A DNA stretch of 49,055 bases from CAZMOK01 sp964567785 (GTDB lineage: Bacteria > Bacteroidota > Bacteroidia > Bacteroidales > JAGOPY01). Below, in pieces: positions 25,041 to 33,341 of this stretch; the stretch's first letter is position 1, and each line of letters begins with the position of its first letter. A model generated the notes under the pieces. It saw only the letters and a list, made by a program, of their open reading frames with translations, had not been told where the DNA came from and searched no databases. Made by a program: the position numbers and the translations under genes. The stretch covers positions 1 to 49,055 of the forward strand of contig CAZMOK010000021.1 of assembly GCA_964567785.1 (NCBI GenBank). Direction: 5' to 3'.

Positions 25041-26090
25041 ATGAATATTCTGATCACTGGCGGTGCAGGTTTTATTGGTTCACACGTTGTAAGGCTTTTT
25101 GTCAACAAATACCCGTCATATAACATCTACAACCTCGATGCCCTCACCTATGCCGGTAATCTGGAGAACCTTGCCGATATCGAAGAGAAACCCAATTACC
25201 ACTTTTTAAAAGCTGATATTGCAGACGCGAAAAGTATGCTGGAACTCTTCAACAAGTATAATTTCGACGGTGTGATACACCTGGCTGCTGAATCTCATGT
25301 AGACCGGTCCATTGCAAGCCCTGATGAATTTATCTATACCAACATCGTAGGGACAGTGAACCTGTTGAACGCTGCCAGGCACCAGTGGAAAGAGAACACG
25401 GAAGGTAAAAGGTTCTACCACATCTCAACCGATGAGGTTTATGGTTCACTGGGAGAGGAAGGTTTTTTTACCGAAGAAACCCCTTATGATCCCAGGAGCC
25501 CCTATTCGGCATCGAAGGCAAGCTCCGACCACCTTATCAGGGCGTATTGCCATACTTTCGGCCTTCCGGTGGTCCTTTCAAACTGCTCGAACAATTACGG
25601 CCCTAACCAGTTCCCCGAAAAGCTTATTCCTCTTTTTATCCATAACATAAGGAACAACAAGCCGCTCCCTGTTTACGGCAAAGGGGAGAATGTCCGCGAC
25701 TGGCTCTATGTGGAAGATCATGCATTGGCCATCGACAGGGTATTTCACGACGGAAAGATCGGTGAAACCTATAATATCGGTGGCGACAATGAATGGAAGA
25801 ACCTGGACCTTATTAAGGTGCTCTGCCGCATCATGGATGATAAACTGGAAAGAGAAGAAGGAACTTCAGAAAAGCTCATAACCTTTGTAAAAGACCGTGC
25901 CGGCCACGATCTCCGGTACGCAATTGATGCATCAAAGATCAAAAGGGAATTAGGCTGGGAGCCTTCCGTAAATTTTGAGCAGGGTCTCGATAAGACCGTC
26001 GACTGGTACCTGGAAAATAAAGCCTGGCTGGAAAGGGTAACCTCAGGCGAATACCAAAAATATTATGAAGAACAATACCTGAAGAGGTAG
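25041..26090 (+). CDS. rfbB: dTDP-glucose 4,6-dehydratase
   Basis: A 349-residue extended SDR. TGGAGFIGSH at 6-15, HLAAESHVDRSI at about 80-91, the dehydratase triad region STDEVYGSLGE (Thr130-Asp131-Glu132) and Tyr155/Lys159 in YSASKAS; SNNYGPNQFPEKLIPLFI and RDWLYVEDH are diagnostic. It makes dTDP-4-keto-6-deoxyglucose, the branch point to rhamnose and many 6-deoxy or amino sugars. The usual partners RmlA, RmlC and RmlD are not in this window, so they must be elsewhere or the sugar must differ. Confidence 0.92.
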   Translation: MNILITGGAGFIGSHVVRLFVNKYPSYNIYNLDALTYAGNLENLADIEEKPNYHFLKADIADAKSMLELFNKYNFDGVIHLAAESHVDRSIASPDEFIYTNIVGTVNLLNAARHQWKENTEGKRFYHISTDEVYGSLGEEGFFTEETPYDPRSPYSASKASSDHLIRAYCHTFGLPVVLSNCSNNYGPNQFPEKLIPLFIHNIRNNKPLPVYGKGENVRDWLYVEDHALAIDRVFHDGKIGETYNIGGDNEWKNLDLIKVLCRIMDDKLEREEGTSEKLITFVKDRAGHDLRYAIDASKIKRELGWEPSVNFEQGLDKTVDWYLENKAWLERVTSGEYQKYYEEQYLKR

Positions 26091-26094
26091 TTCA

Positions 26095-26838
26095 ATGGTT
26101 TTCAAGAAAATATTCGGATCCGGCAAACTTAAAAAGCCTGTCGACCTGTCTTTGCTCCGGGCCGACATGCATTCACACTTCATTCCCGGCATTGATGACG
26201 GGGCGCCCGACCTTGATGCATCGATCAGCCTGATCAGGCAAATGCATGAACTCGGGTACGGGAAACTCATCACTACCCCACATATTCAGCAGGATTATTA
26301 TAAAAACACCCCCGGTCTGATCCTGTCAGGCCTGGAAAGGGTAAAGGAGGCAATAGAGGGTGAAGGACTGAAAATAGAGCTTGAAGCTGCTGCAGAATAC
26401 CTGCTTGACGATGGTTTTAAGGATAAATGTGAAAGTGGCGAATTGATGACTTTTGGGGATAACTATGTGCTTATTGAGCTTTCCTATTTCAATCCTCATC
26501 CAAACCTGAAAGGGTTCATTTTCGATCTCCAGGTTGATGGCTATAAGGTCATTCTGGCCCATCCGGAGCGATATTCTTACTGGTTTAACGACTGGAAAAA
26601 GTTCACCGAGCTCAAAGACAGGGATGTGTTCTTTCAGTTGAACCTTGTTTCACTTTCAGGGCATTATCCCGAACCGGTGAAAAAAATTGCTGAAAAATTA
26701 ATTGATGAGGGGCTTATTGAATTTGCCGGGTCGGATGCCCACAACGACAAGTACATTGATTCACTGAAACAGGCAAGGGTTGAGAAGTCACTTGACAGGC
26801 TTATCCGGAGCGGTAAACTGCTGAACCATACACTTTAG
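26095..26838 (+). CDS. CpsB/YwqE-type PHP-fold protein-tyrosine phosphatase
   Basis: A 247-residue PHP-domain enzyme. Metal motifs: DMHSHFIPGIDDG near 24-36, TTPH near 61-64, EAAAEYLL, LAHPERY and GSDAHN. This pattern is that of CpsB/CapC/YwqE manganese-dependent phosphotyrosine phosphatases, which control capsule and exopolysaccharide export by dephosphorylating the Wzc/CpsD tyrosine kinase. It starts 4 bp after rfbB and closes the polysaccharide operon. No kinase gene is present in the window. Its stop is only 7 bp from the convergent fabD stop and no terminator is evident. Confidence 0.87.
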   Translation: MVFKKIFGSGKLKKPVDLSLLRADMHSHFIPGIDDGAPDLDASISLIRQMHELGYGKLITTPHIQQDYYKNTPGLILSGLERVKEAIEGEGLKIELEAAAEYLLDDGFKDKCESGELMTFGDNYVLIELSYFNPHPNLKGFIFDLQVDGYKVILAHPERYSYWFNDWKKFTELKDRDVFFQLNLVSLSGHYPEPVKKIAEKLIDEGLIEFAGSDAHNDKYIDSLKQARVEKSLDRLIRSGKLLNHTL

Positions 26839-26845
26839 GTTCTGC

Positions 26846-27736
26846 TTACAGGCCGGCACTGGCGCTCTTTGTGATTGCATCTCTTTTCACCTTCTTTACC
26901 AATCCCTGCAGTACATTTCCGGGTCCAACCTCTGTGAAAGTATGTGCACCGTCGGCGATCATGTTCTTAACGCTCTGTGTCCACCTCACAGGCGAGGTAA
27001 GTTGAGCAACAAGGTTTTTCTTGATGATCTCCGGGTCGGTCACCGACTGGCCGGTTACATTCTGGTAAATGGGGCATATCCCACGCGAGAACCTGGTGGT
27101 ATTTATGGCTTTTGCAAGCTCGGCGGAGGCAGGTTGCATGAGGGGTGAGTGGAATGCTCCACCCACCTTGAGAGGGATCACTCTTTTGGCACCTGTTTTT
27201 TCGAGCAGTTCAGAAGCATTTTTCACACCTTTCTCGGTTCCTGAAATAACGATCTGGCCGGGGCTGTTATAGTTTGCAGGCACTACAATTTCATTCTGGA
27301 GGTTGCCGAGTACCATCTCAACTTGCTTATCGTCCAGGCCCAATACGGCTGCCATAGTTGAGGGTTCTTTTTCACAGGCTGCCTGCATGGCCAGGGCACG
27401 CTTAAGTACCAGTCTGAGGCCATCCTCAAATAAGATGGTCTTGGAGGAAACCAGTGCAGAGAACTCACCCAACGAATGACCGGCCACCATGTCGGGATTA
27501 AAATTACCACCCAGTATCCGGGCAAGGATCACCGAATGAAGGAATATGGCAGGTTGCGTCACTTTTGTCTGCTTGAGGTCGTCCTCGGTACCCTCAAACA
27601 TTATATCGGTGATCTTGTATCCTAATATATTGTTCGCTTTGTTGAACAGGTCCCTGGCCAGTGCTGATCCTTCATACAGGTCTTTACCCATTCCTGAGAA
27701 CTGGGCTCCCTGGCCAGGAAAAATAAATGCTTTCAT
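26846..27736 (-). CDS. fabD: Malonyl-CoA:ACP transacylase
   Basis: A 296-residue enzyme of primary fatty-acid synthesis that moves malonate from CoA to ACP. FIFPGQGAQFSGMGKDLY opens the protein; the active-site serine is Ser88 in AGHSLGEFSAL; KVGGAFHSPLM carries the catalytic histidine and QNVTGQ the late glutamine. Length is close to the usual 310. It follows the BI-1 gene after 16 bp on the same strand. It is the only clear housekeeping fatty-acid gene here and stands about 20 kb from the ACP/KAS cluster. Confidence 0.93.
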   Translation of the reverse strand: MKAFIFPGQGAQFSGMGKDLYEGSALARDLFNKANNILGYKITDIMFEGTEDDLKQTKVTQPAIFLHSVILARILGGNFNPDMVAGHSLGEFSALVSSKTILFEDGLRLVLKRALAMQAACEKEPSTMAAVLGLDDKQVEMVLGNLQNEIVVPANYNSPGQIVISGTEKGVKNASELLEKTGAKRVIPLKVGGAFHSPLMQPASAELAKAINTTRFSRGICPIYQNVTGQSVTDPEIIKKNLVAQLTSPVRWTQSVKNMIADGAHTFTEVGPGNVLQGLVKKVKRDAITKSASAGL

Positions 27737-27752
27737 AACAGTTCTTTATTAA

Positions 27753-28484
27753 TTATCTCCGGTTCCCTAAAAAGCGGAGCAAAAATAGGAATAAATTGAT
27801 AAAATCAAGGTAAAGTCTCAACGCCCCCATTATTGTAAGCTTGCTTGTTGTTTCAGTACCGTATTCAACCCCCATCCCTATTCTCTTTAGCCTTTGCACA
27901 TCGTAGGCTGTTAGCCCTGTAAAAACAAGTACACCAACAAAGCTGATAATATAATCCAGTGTACCTGAATTAAGGAAAAAGTTAGCCACTGAAGCAATTA
28001 TCAAACCAATCAGCCCCATGAACATAAGCGACCCGAATTTTGTCAGGTCGACCTTAGTGGTATAGCCCGTAAATGCCATAAGCCCGAACATTGCCGCTGT
28101 AACGACAAAAGTGAGGGCTATCGATGATCCTGTGTATATCAGCAGGATAAAACTAAGGCTCATGCCCATCAGTACCGAGAACAGGATGAACAACAGGATC
28201 AGTGTTGAGGCTGAAAGCTTCTGGAACCGGAACGACATCAGGAAAACAAAGCCTAGCGGTGAAAGCGTTACGACCCAGCCCAGCATCGTAAGCCCTCCTG
28301 TTTCGGGATTGAACAGTGTGCTGAGGAATGATTCACTCGTGCTGAATATATATGCCGTCAGGGCTGTAATGCTAAGGGCAAGGAACATCCATGAAAATAC
28401 ATTGGCAATGAACGTGTTGCTGACGCTTTTAACCTCAGCGTCGTCACGTGTTATTCCGGCGTTGTTATATTGTTTCAGGTCCAT
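27753..28484 (-). CDS. Bax inhibitor-1/YccA family membrane protein
   Basis: A 243-residue protein with seven predicted membrane helices (starting near LFLALSITALTAYIF and ending FINLFLFLLRFLG) and the family signature region LVFTGLTAYDVQRLKRIG. BI-1/YccA/YetJ proteins are inner-membrane proteins with pH-sensitive calcium leak in characterised members; YccA in Escherichia coli interacts with FtsH. An N-terminal cytoplasmic stretch of about 25 residues precedes the first helix. Upstream is a roughly 300-bp repeat-rich spacer. Confidence 0.9.
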   Translation of the reverse strand: MDLKQYNNAGITRDDAEVKSVSNTFIANVFSWMFLALSITALTAYIFSTSESFLSTLFNPETGGLTMLGWVVTLSPLGFVFLMSFRFQKLSASTLILLFILFSVLMGMSLSFILLIYTGSSIALTFVVTAAMFGLMAFTGYTTKVDLTKFGSLMFMGLIGLIIASVANFFLNSGTLDYIISFVGVLVFTGLTAYDVQRLKRIGMGVEYGTETTSKLTIMGALRLYLDFINLFLFLLRFLGNRR

Positions 28485-28597
28485 TGGTTTTAAAAATTTA
28501 TTGTTTTAACGGTTATATAACAATTTTATGTCCATTTAGGTCACATTTTTTTATCAAGAACTAAGCCAGACTGAAAACTGACGGAATGACAGGGGAG

Positions 28598-28767
28598 GAT
28601 TAAGAGTTAAGATTTGAGATGGAGCTAAGCGGAATCCCGTGAGCGAAGCGAAACGGGAGTTAAGATGTAAGATGTAAGATTTAAGAGTTTAGGATTTTGG
28701 GGTATTGATACTGTGAGGAGCTGCCGATACCGATATCGCTTCGCTCATACGGGACGTCGCTTCGCTC
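28598..28767. repeat. Heptamer arrays with two REP-like palindromic elements
   Basis: The 295-bp spacer 28485-28779 carries no gene. Period-7 units lie at 28598-28618 (AGTTAAG type) and resume at 28658-28699 (ATGTAAG type). Between them, CCCGT (28636-28640) and ACGGG (28653-28657) flank GAGCGAAGCGA (28641-28651), a small hairpin element. The inverse core TCGCTTCGCTC occurs twice more, at 28736-28746 and 28757-28767, the first again followed by CGGGA. These look like one REP-like family in opposite orientations. Confidence 0.7.
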
Positions 28768-28779
28768 CGCTGCTGACTG

Positions 28780-29421
28780 TTAGTGCAGGTCACTCGTGAT
28801 AAGGTGAATAAACTCTTCCCTGGTAGCCTCCTTCAGGAATGCTCCGGTAAAATCTGATGTGGTCGTAACAGAGTTCTGCTTCTGTATGCCCCGCATCGAC
28901 ATACACATATGTACTGCCTCGATCACAACGGCAACCCCTAGCGGATTCAGTGTCTTGTCGATGCAATCCTTTATCTGTTTGGTGAGCCTTTCCTGGACCT
29001 GGAGCCTTCTTGCAAAAGCATCCACAACACGCGCAATCTTGCTGAGCCCTACAATATGGCCGCTAGGGATATAGGCCACATGGGCCTTTCCGAAAAAGGG
29101 GATCATATGATGTTCACAGAGGGAATAGATCTCGATATCTTTTACAATTACCATCTGCTTGTGATCTTCTTTGAAAAGGGCGCTTTTTAGTATTTCCTCA
29201 GGATCGAGGAAGTATCCGTGAGTAAGGAATTGCATGGCTTTTCCTACCCTTTCCGGAGTGTCTTTTAGCCCGTCACGGTCAGGGTCCTCTCCTATGAGAT
29301 TGATTATCGACCTGTAATGGTTCGATAGTTGCTCAACTGCCTCGTCGTTATAGCTGTCGATTTTCTCATACCCGTCCATCAGGTTGATCCTGGCCATCTC
29401 ATTGAATCTGTCGTCACTCAT
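28780..29421 (-). CDS. folE: GTP cyclohydrolase I
   Basis: A 213-residue enzyme that converts GTP to 7,8-dihydroneopterin triphosphate, the entry to tetrahydrofolate. GEDPDRDGLKDTPERVGKA near 44-62, the zinc and catalytic stretch YSLCEHHMIPFFGKAHVAYIP (Cys102, His104/105), Cys173 in HMCMSMRG, and NSVTTTSDFTGAF. Starts 26 bp after the small membrane-protein gene on the same strand, so likely the last gene of the sprE-bactofilin-atpZ transcription unit. Confidence 0.94.
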   Translation of the reverse strand: MSDDRFNEMARINLMDGYEKIDSYNDEAVEQLSNHYRSIINLIGEDPDRDGLKDTPERVGKAMQFLTHGYFLDPEEILKSALFKEDHKQMVIVKDIEIYSLCEHHMIPFFGKAHVAYIPSGHIVGLSKIARVVDAFARRLQVQERLTKQIKDCIDKTLNPLGVAVVIEAVHMCMSMRGIQKQNSVTTTSDFTGAFLKEATREEFIHLITSDLH

Positions 29422-29447
29422 AGTTTGCTAAGTTTTTTGCCGGCTTA

Positions 29448-29822
29448 TCACGTTTTTTTGATAATTGCCAGCACTTCAAATACCGTGTATAATATGTACA
29501 ATATAAAAAAGGCTATCACAAAGGGAAACAGGTCGCTGCGGTTGAAATATGCATAAGCAAATACGGTAATCACGTAAATAAAGAGTTTGGCAAAAGTTGC
29601 CAGCATGAAATACGATACATACCTGCGTGCAGAATAAGCAGTGGATCTGACAAGTGCATAATGGACTGCCGCAGTTATCACGAAAAAGTAGATGACCAGA
29701 TAAGGAAGGCTGGGTGAAACTAAATCGCCGGGCAAAATAAGATTCAGAAGTAAAACAACCAGCCCTATTAACAGTGAAAATATGAAAAGCTTCAGCAGAA
29801 AAGACCTGTAGGTTTGTGCCAT
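29448..29822 (-). CDS. Small four-helix membrane protein (AtpI-position protein)
   Basis: A 124-residue protein with about four hydrophobic helices (LLKLFIFSLLIGLVVLLL; YLVIYFFVITAAVHYALV; YFMLATFAKLFIYVITVFAYAYF; VIAFFILYILYTVFEVLAI). Its ATG overlaps the stop of the AtpZ-like gene by one base (TAATG), so the two are coupled. In Bacteroidota a protein of this size and shape usually sits between atpZ and atpB, where it may help c-ring assembly; here the atp genes do not follow. No conserved catalytic motif is visible. Confidence 0.65.
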   Translation of the reverse strand: MAQTYRSFLLKLFIFSLLIGLVVLLLNLILPGDLVSPSLPYLVIYFFVITAAVHYALVRSTAYSARRYVSYFMLATFAKLFIYVITVFAYAYFNRSDLFPFVIAFFILYILYTVFEVLAIIKKT

Positions 29823-30094
29823 TATTTTTCTTTGTTATCTTTTCTCTTGTCCCTGTCTGGTTTTACAAGGTCTTTTACGGTATAGTATATCGCCAGCACT
29901 ACCGAAAGGATCGCAAGGATGACCGTAAAAACAGGGAATTTAAGTTCAAGCCATTCATCCAGCTTAATTCCTCCGAAAACTCCGATCAATATGATCGCGA
30001 GCATTTGGAAGGCAATGCTGGTGTACCTGGCATAATTATCCAAGTATTTTTTGCTTTTGTTCCTGCTCGTTTTTTTGTTGTTTTCCTTTGTCAT
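29822..30094 (-). CDS. AtpZ/AtpI-like F0F1-ATPase accessory protein
   Basis: About 90 residues from ATG 30094: a lysine-rich cytoplasmic start, then YARYTSIAFQMLAIILIGVFGGIKLDEWL and a second helix VILAILSVVLAIYYTVKDLVKP, the two-helix AtpZ pattern (with the G-x-x-LDxW turn). It overlaps the 3' end of the bactofilin gene by 59 bp; a TTG at 30043 would cut the overlap to 8 bp but also remove the basic N-terminus. AtpZ/AtpI proteins form a complex that can transport Mg2+/Ca2+ and support ATP-synthase assembly in bacilli. Confidence 0.75.
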   Translation of the reverse strand: MTKENNKKTSRNKSKKYLDNYARYTSIAFQMLAIILIGVFGGIKLDEWLELKFPVFTVILAILSVVLAIYYTVKDLVKPDRDKRKDNKEK

Positions 30095-30467
30095 TCGAAG
30101 GGACCGTGTTATCTTTTGCCTTCTCCTGGTTGTCCATCGAACAGTTTCCCGAGAAACGTGCTCCCGGTTCAATGGCAAGCTTGTTAGTAACAATCTCACC
30201 GTTTACGTTGCATGAGGCTTTCAGCGAAAGTAGTTCTTTTACCTTGATATTGGCCTTTACGGATCCGGATATGTCAGCATTCTGGCAACTTATCTCACCT
30301 TCAACATTTCCGGTTGCCCCAATCACTATCTTTCCGTCTGACTTTATAGAGCCTTTAAGATCCCCGTCTATTCTGAAATCTCCGTTCGATTTTACATCGC
30401 CATTGATTGAAGTTCCTTTGCCAATGGTGTTTACAGTTGGTGTTTCCGCAATATTGTTTTTAGCCAT
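30036..30467 (-). CDS. Bactofilin (polymer-forming cytoskeletal protein)
   Basis: A 143-residue protein. The central region from about 12 to 110 is a right-handed beta-helix of short repeats (GTSINGDVKSNGDFRIDGDLKG.. VEGEISCQNADISGSVKANI.. CNVNGEIVTNKLAIEPGARFSGNCSM), typical of bactofilins, flanked by an Asn/Thr start and a charged Gln/Lys-rich tail. Bactofilins polymerise without nucleotide and scaffold peptidoglycan enzymes; the M23 peptidase nearby on the other strand is a common partner. Located 30 bp downstream of sprE. Confidence 0.9.
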   Translation of the reverse strand: MAKNNIAETPTVNTIGKGTSINGDVKSNGDFRIDGDLKGSIKSDGKIVIGATGNVEGEISCQNADISGSVKANIKVKELLSLKASCNVNGEIVTNKLAIEPGARFSGNCSMDNQEKAKDNTVPSNDKGKQQKNEQEQKQKILG

Positions 30468-30497
30468 GGTTATTGATGATTAATAGATTTACCGGTC

Positions 30498-33173
30498 TTA
30501 CTGATCCTTTGCGTAGTTCTTTTCGTAGAACTCTTCGTACGTTTCTATTTGCTTGTCTTTGAAAAAGACCGGGTAATTTTCTGTTGAAATTACAAAATTC
30601 TGATAATGATCCTTTTCAAGGTCTGAATAAACATATTCGCTGCGGGTAATGGCATCGAAGTATTTCCTTGCCTTTTCGGCATTGTTAAAATTACCCACTG
30701 TCACCACATAGTGTTGTTTATCGAGCACAATACTGTTGATGGAAAGGTTTTCGAGCCGGTAATATTTCTGGTTATAATCTGATATCTTGACCTTTAGCGG
30801 GTTGAGCCTGACAAACTTTGACTCCACTATGATCATGAACATGTGAAGTGACCCCCGCCTGTAATTGTAAGGGCTCTTTTTCTCAGGCTCTACCCCGGGT
30901 GCTGCAAAATTCTCATCGGCAAACTCAGGATGGTCGGCAATGATCTTGGTAAGAATACTCTGTGCCATGGTTTTAATTTCGCTGTTGGGATATTTAAGGA
31001 TCACATTTTTGAGTGATGAAACCAGAGAATCAAGAACATCTACCCTACCTATCGACATGGCCCTGAGAAACTCAAATTTAGGAGCAAGTTCTACGGTGTC
31101 GCCATAAGTGGACAGAGCAAGCTCACTTCTGGCAATCACCATGTAATACTGACCTTCCTGGTAAGCCTTGTAAGTGTCTTGATAAAGTCCTGACACCTTG
31201 CTTTCTTCTTCGGCCTGTTTCAGGAAATAATCAGGGTCAGTAAGCACTTTTGCGTAATCGCTGTCAGGGAACCTGTTGATGATAAGCTGTTTGTAATGTT
31301 CCTTTCTCTCTTTGTCGCCCAGCTCTTCATATATTTTAAACAGATAATAATAGGATCTCAGAAGGTTTTCATGTTCCGGGAATCTTTCATTAAGGGTTTC
31401 AAAGGCTTCCCTTGCTTCAGGAATATCGTCCAGGCCATCATGGTAAAGCCTGCCAAGTTCAAAATAAGCTTCCTTCATCTTTTCGTTTGATGCAAGCAGT
31501 TGTTCTTCGGTAAACGGCAGGCCTTTAAGGTAATATTCCCTCTGCCTCGGGTCCGATTCGGCAGCAATAACAGAATCGGCTTTGATCGTGTCGGCAGTGG
31601 CAAGAGCAGGTTCTTCTTCGAATCCGAAAGTGACCAGTTTTTTGTTACTGAGCCTCCAGAGGTCTTCCAGTTTACGTTTTCCCCATTTCTTTATGAATTC
31701 TGAATACCCGTAGTTTTTTGTCGATTTATTATAGAAATACCATTCCCTGCCGCCCCCTATGGGAGTGCCACTCTGGAATCCCGGAGCCTGTCCGCCGGTC
31801 TGGGCAGCCAGGTTTTCCTGCTCCTGCAATGCCTCCTGTAATGCTTTTTCTTCTTCCAGTCGCCTCTGCTCTTCTTCATAAGCCAGGATTATTTCGTCGA
31901 TAAGTTCGTTCCGTTCCGGTTCACTCATGGCAGCGACCCTCTGCAGGCTGTCTTCGTGCTGGATTGTGATGAGGTGGACAACCAGGTCGGACAATACACT
32001 TGCTTTTTTATCAAGGTTCCTGTAATCAGGATAGTCATTGGGCAGGAACATCATTGCGGTGTCGTAATAAGCCTGCGACTCCTGGTATTTCGGGATCTCA
32101 AAGTACAGATCGGCCAGCCTCAGGGCCGATTTGGCCTTCTGGTAATTGTTCGAAACGCTTTCCTTCACAGATAACTTGAGGTTCTCTATCCCTTGTTCTG
32201 TTTTCCCTTCCTTAAGGTCTATTTCGGCAAGTGCATAATAGATCTGGTCAAGAAACTCTTTGTTTTTATCATCCCTTAGCATCTTCCCGAGCAGTTTCCT
32301 TACCTCCTTGCTGTCGGCAAAAGAGGCGTCAAATGCTGTCGCCATGTTTATTTTTGCCTGGAAAGCCATGTCGTAAGGGGGATTCTTTTTGATCACCTGC
32401 CTGTAAAGGTTTGTAGCCCGGGTCAGATCGTCGTTCTTCTGGAATATCTGCCCAAGGATGAAAAGCATCCTTGTTTCCAAATCCCTCGGTGGATTGAATG
32501 AAATGGCTTCATACAGGTAATCTATTGCTTCGTTGAACATCCCCTGCCGGATATAATTATCGGCATAGAGCCGGGGGAGCTTTTTCCTGATTTCGTTGGG
32601 CACAAGCCCTTCTTCCACATCCTTGGCCACAAGGTTCAGCAAAGGCTCCACCTTTTCATATTCCTCAGTCTGGTTGTAAGTGTGGGCAAGCCATAACATA
32701 GCTTCCCATTTAATGTCATTTTCAGGATACTCCCTGATAACAAAATTGAAGGTCCTGCGGGCACTGAAATATTCCTGTTTGTAAAAATAGGCTTTACCTA
32801 TAAGCAGGTAGCTGTCGTCTATCCAGTTTACCTTTTCTTCCCCGCCGAATACCATTGAGTGTTTCTGAATGGTAATGGAAGCTTTTTCAATGGCCCTGTC
32901 CATCTGGGGATTTACTGACTGTGCATCGCTTGTTGTACCGTAATTGAATACAGGCAGTATCTCGTTGTAATTATCAACTACCTTTTGGTTAAGGTTTGCC
33001 ACCCCTTCCCTCAAGCTTTCACGCCCATTCCAGTAAACATTGTAATGTGAGGTAAGGTTATGGTACAACCTTCGCGTAAAAGTGTTTTTCTTTGTTGAAC
33101 ACCCCAGCATCAAGCCAGACAGGATTATCAGGGCAAGTGCCTTGTAACTGATATGTAAGGGGTTTTTCTTCAA
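30498..33173 (-). CDS. sprE: SprE/PorW-type TPR lipoprotein of the type IX secretion system
   Basis: An 891-residue lipoprotein. The lipobox is LMLGCS with Cys25; then TRRLYHNLTSHYNVYWNGRESL, a signature of the SprE/PorW start, and many tetratricopeptide-like helical repeats from about 90 to 420. A Gln/Glu-rich coiled linker leads to EWYFYNKST..FIKKWGKRKLEDLWRLSNK near the middle, and the C-terminus has a small alpha/beta domain (HYVVTVGNFNNAEKARKYFDAI) ending in TYEEFYEKNYAKDQ. SprE is required for gliding and type IX secretion in Flavobacterium; PorW links the PorKN ring to the translocon in Porphyromonas. The gldKLMN genes are 8 kb away. Confidence 0.85.
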   Translation of the reverse strand: MKKNPLHISYKALALIILSGLMLGCSTKKNTFTRRLYHNLTSHYNVYWNGRESLREGVANLNQKVVDNYNEILPVFNYGTTSDAQSVNPQMDRAIEKASITIQKHSMVFGGEEKVNWIDDSYLLIGKAYFYKQEYFSARRTFNFVIREYPENDIKWEAMLWLAHTYNQTEEYEKVEPLLNLVAKDVEEGLVPNEIRKKLPRLYADNYIRQGMFNEAIDYLYEAISFNPPRDLETRMLFILGQIFQKNDDLTRATNLYRQVIKKNPPYDMAFQAKINMATAFDASFADSKEVRKLLGKMLRDDKNKEFLDQIYYALAEIDLKEGKTEQGIENLKLSVKESVSNNYQKAKSALRLADLYFEIPKYQESQAYYDTAMMFLPNDYPDYRNLDKKASVLSDLVVHLITIQHEDSLQRVAAMSEPERNELIDEIILAYEEEQRRLEEEKALQEALQEQENLAAQTGGQAPGFQSGTPIGGGREWYFYNKSTKNYGYSEFIKKWGKRKLEDLWRLSNKKLVTFGFEEEPALATADTIKADSVIAAESDPRQREYYLKGLPFTEEQLLASNEKMKEAYFELGRLYHDGLDDIPEAREAFETLNERFPEHENLLRSYYYLFKIYEELGDKERKEHYKQLIINRFPDSDYAKVLTDPDYFLKQAEEESKVSGLYQDTYKAYQEGQYYMVIARSELALSTYGDTVELAPKFEFLRAMSIGRVDVLDSLVSSLKNVILKYPNSEIKTMAQSILTKIIADHPEFADENFAAPGVEPEKKSPYNYRRGSLHMFMIIVESKFVRLNPLKVKISDYNQKYYRLENLSINSIVLDKQHYVVTVGNFNNAEKARKYFDAITRSEYVYSDLEKDHYQNFVISTENYPVFFKDKQIETYEEFYEKNYAKDQ

Positions 33174-33277
33174 CTTCAGGAAGTATTGTTTTGATCAGGT
33201 TTTACCTTTCCTTAACTTATAACTGTATTTTCAGCTATTTATTTTGTACCTGTATATCCTTCTGGATATGAGGTTTG

Positions 33278-33285
33278 CAAAGGTA
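33278..33285 (-). promoter_or_regulatory. Probable -7 box for the sprE operon
   Basis: TACCTTTG on the minus strand matches TAnnTTTG and predicts a leader of about 100 nt before the sprE ATG at 33173. The same 168-bp spacer must hold the promoter of the divergent M23 peptidase gene. Confidence 0.4.
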
Positions 33286-33341
33286 AAAAATAAAGTTACT
33301 CGTGGAAATTTTCCGATATTTGCGGGTGTTAAATTATACCG

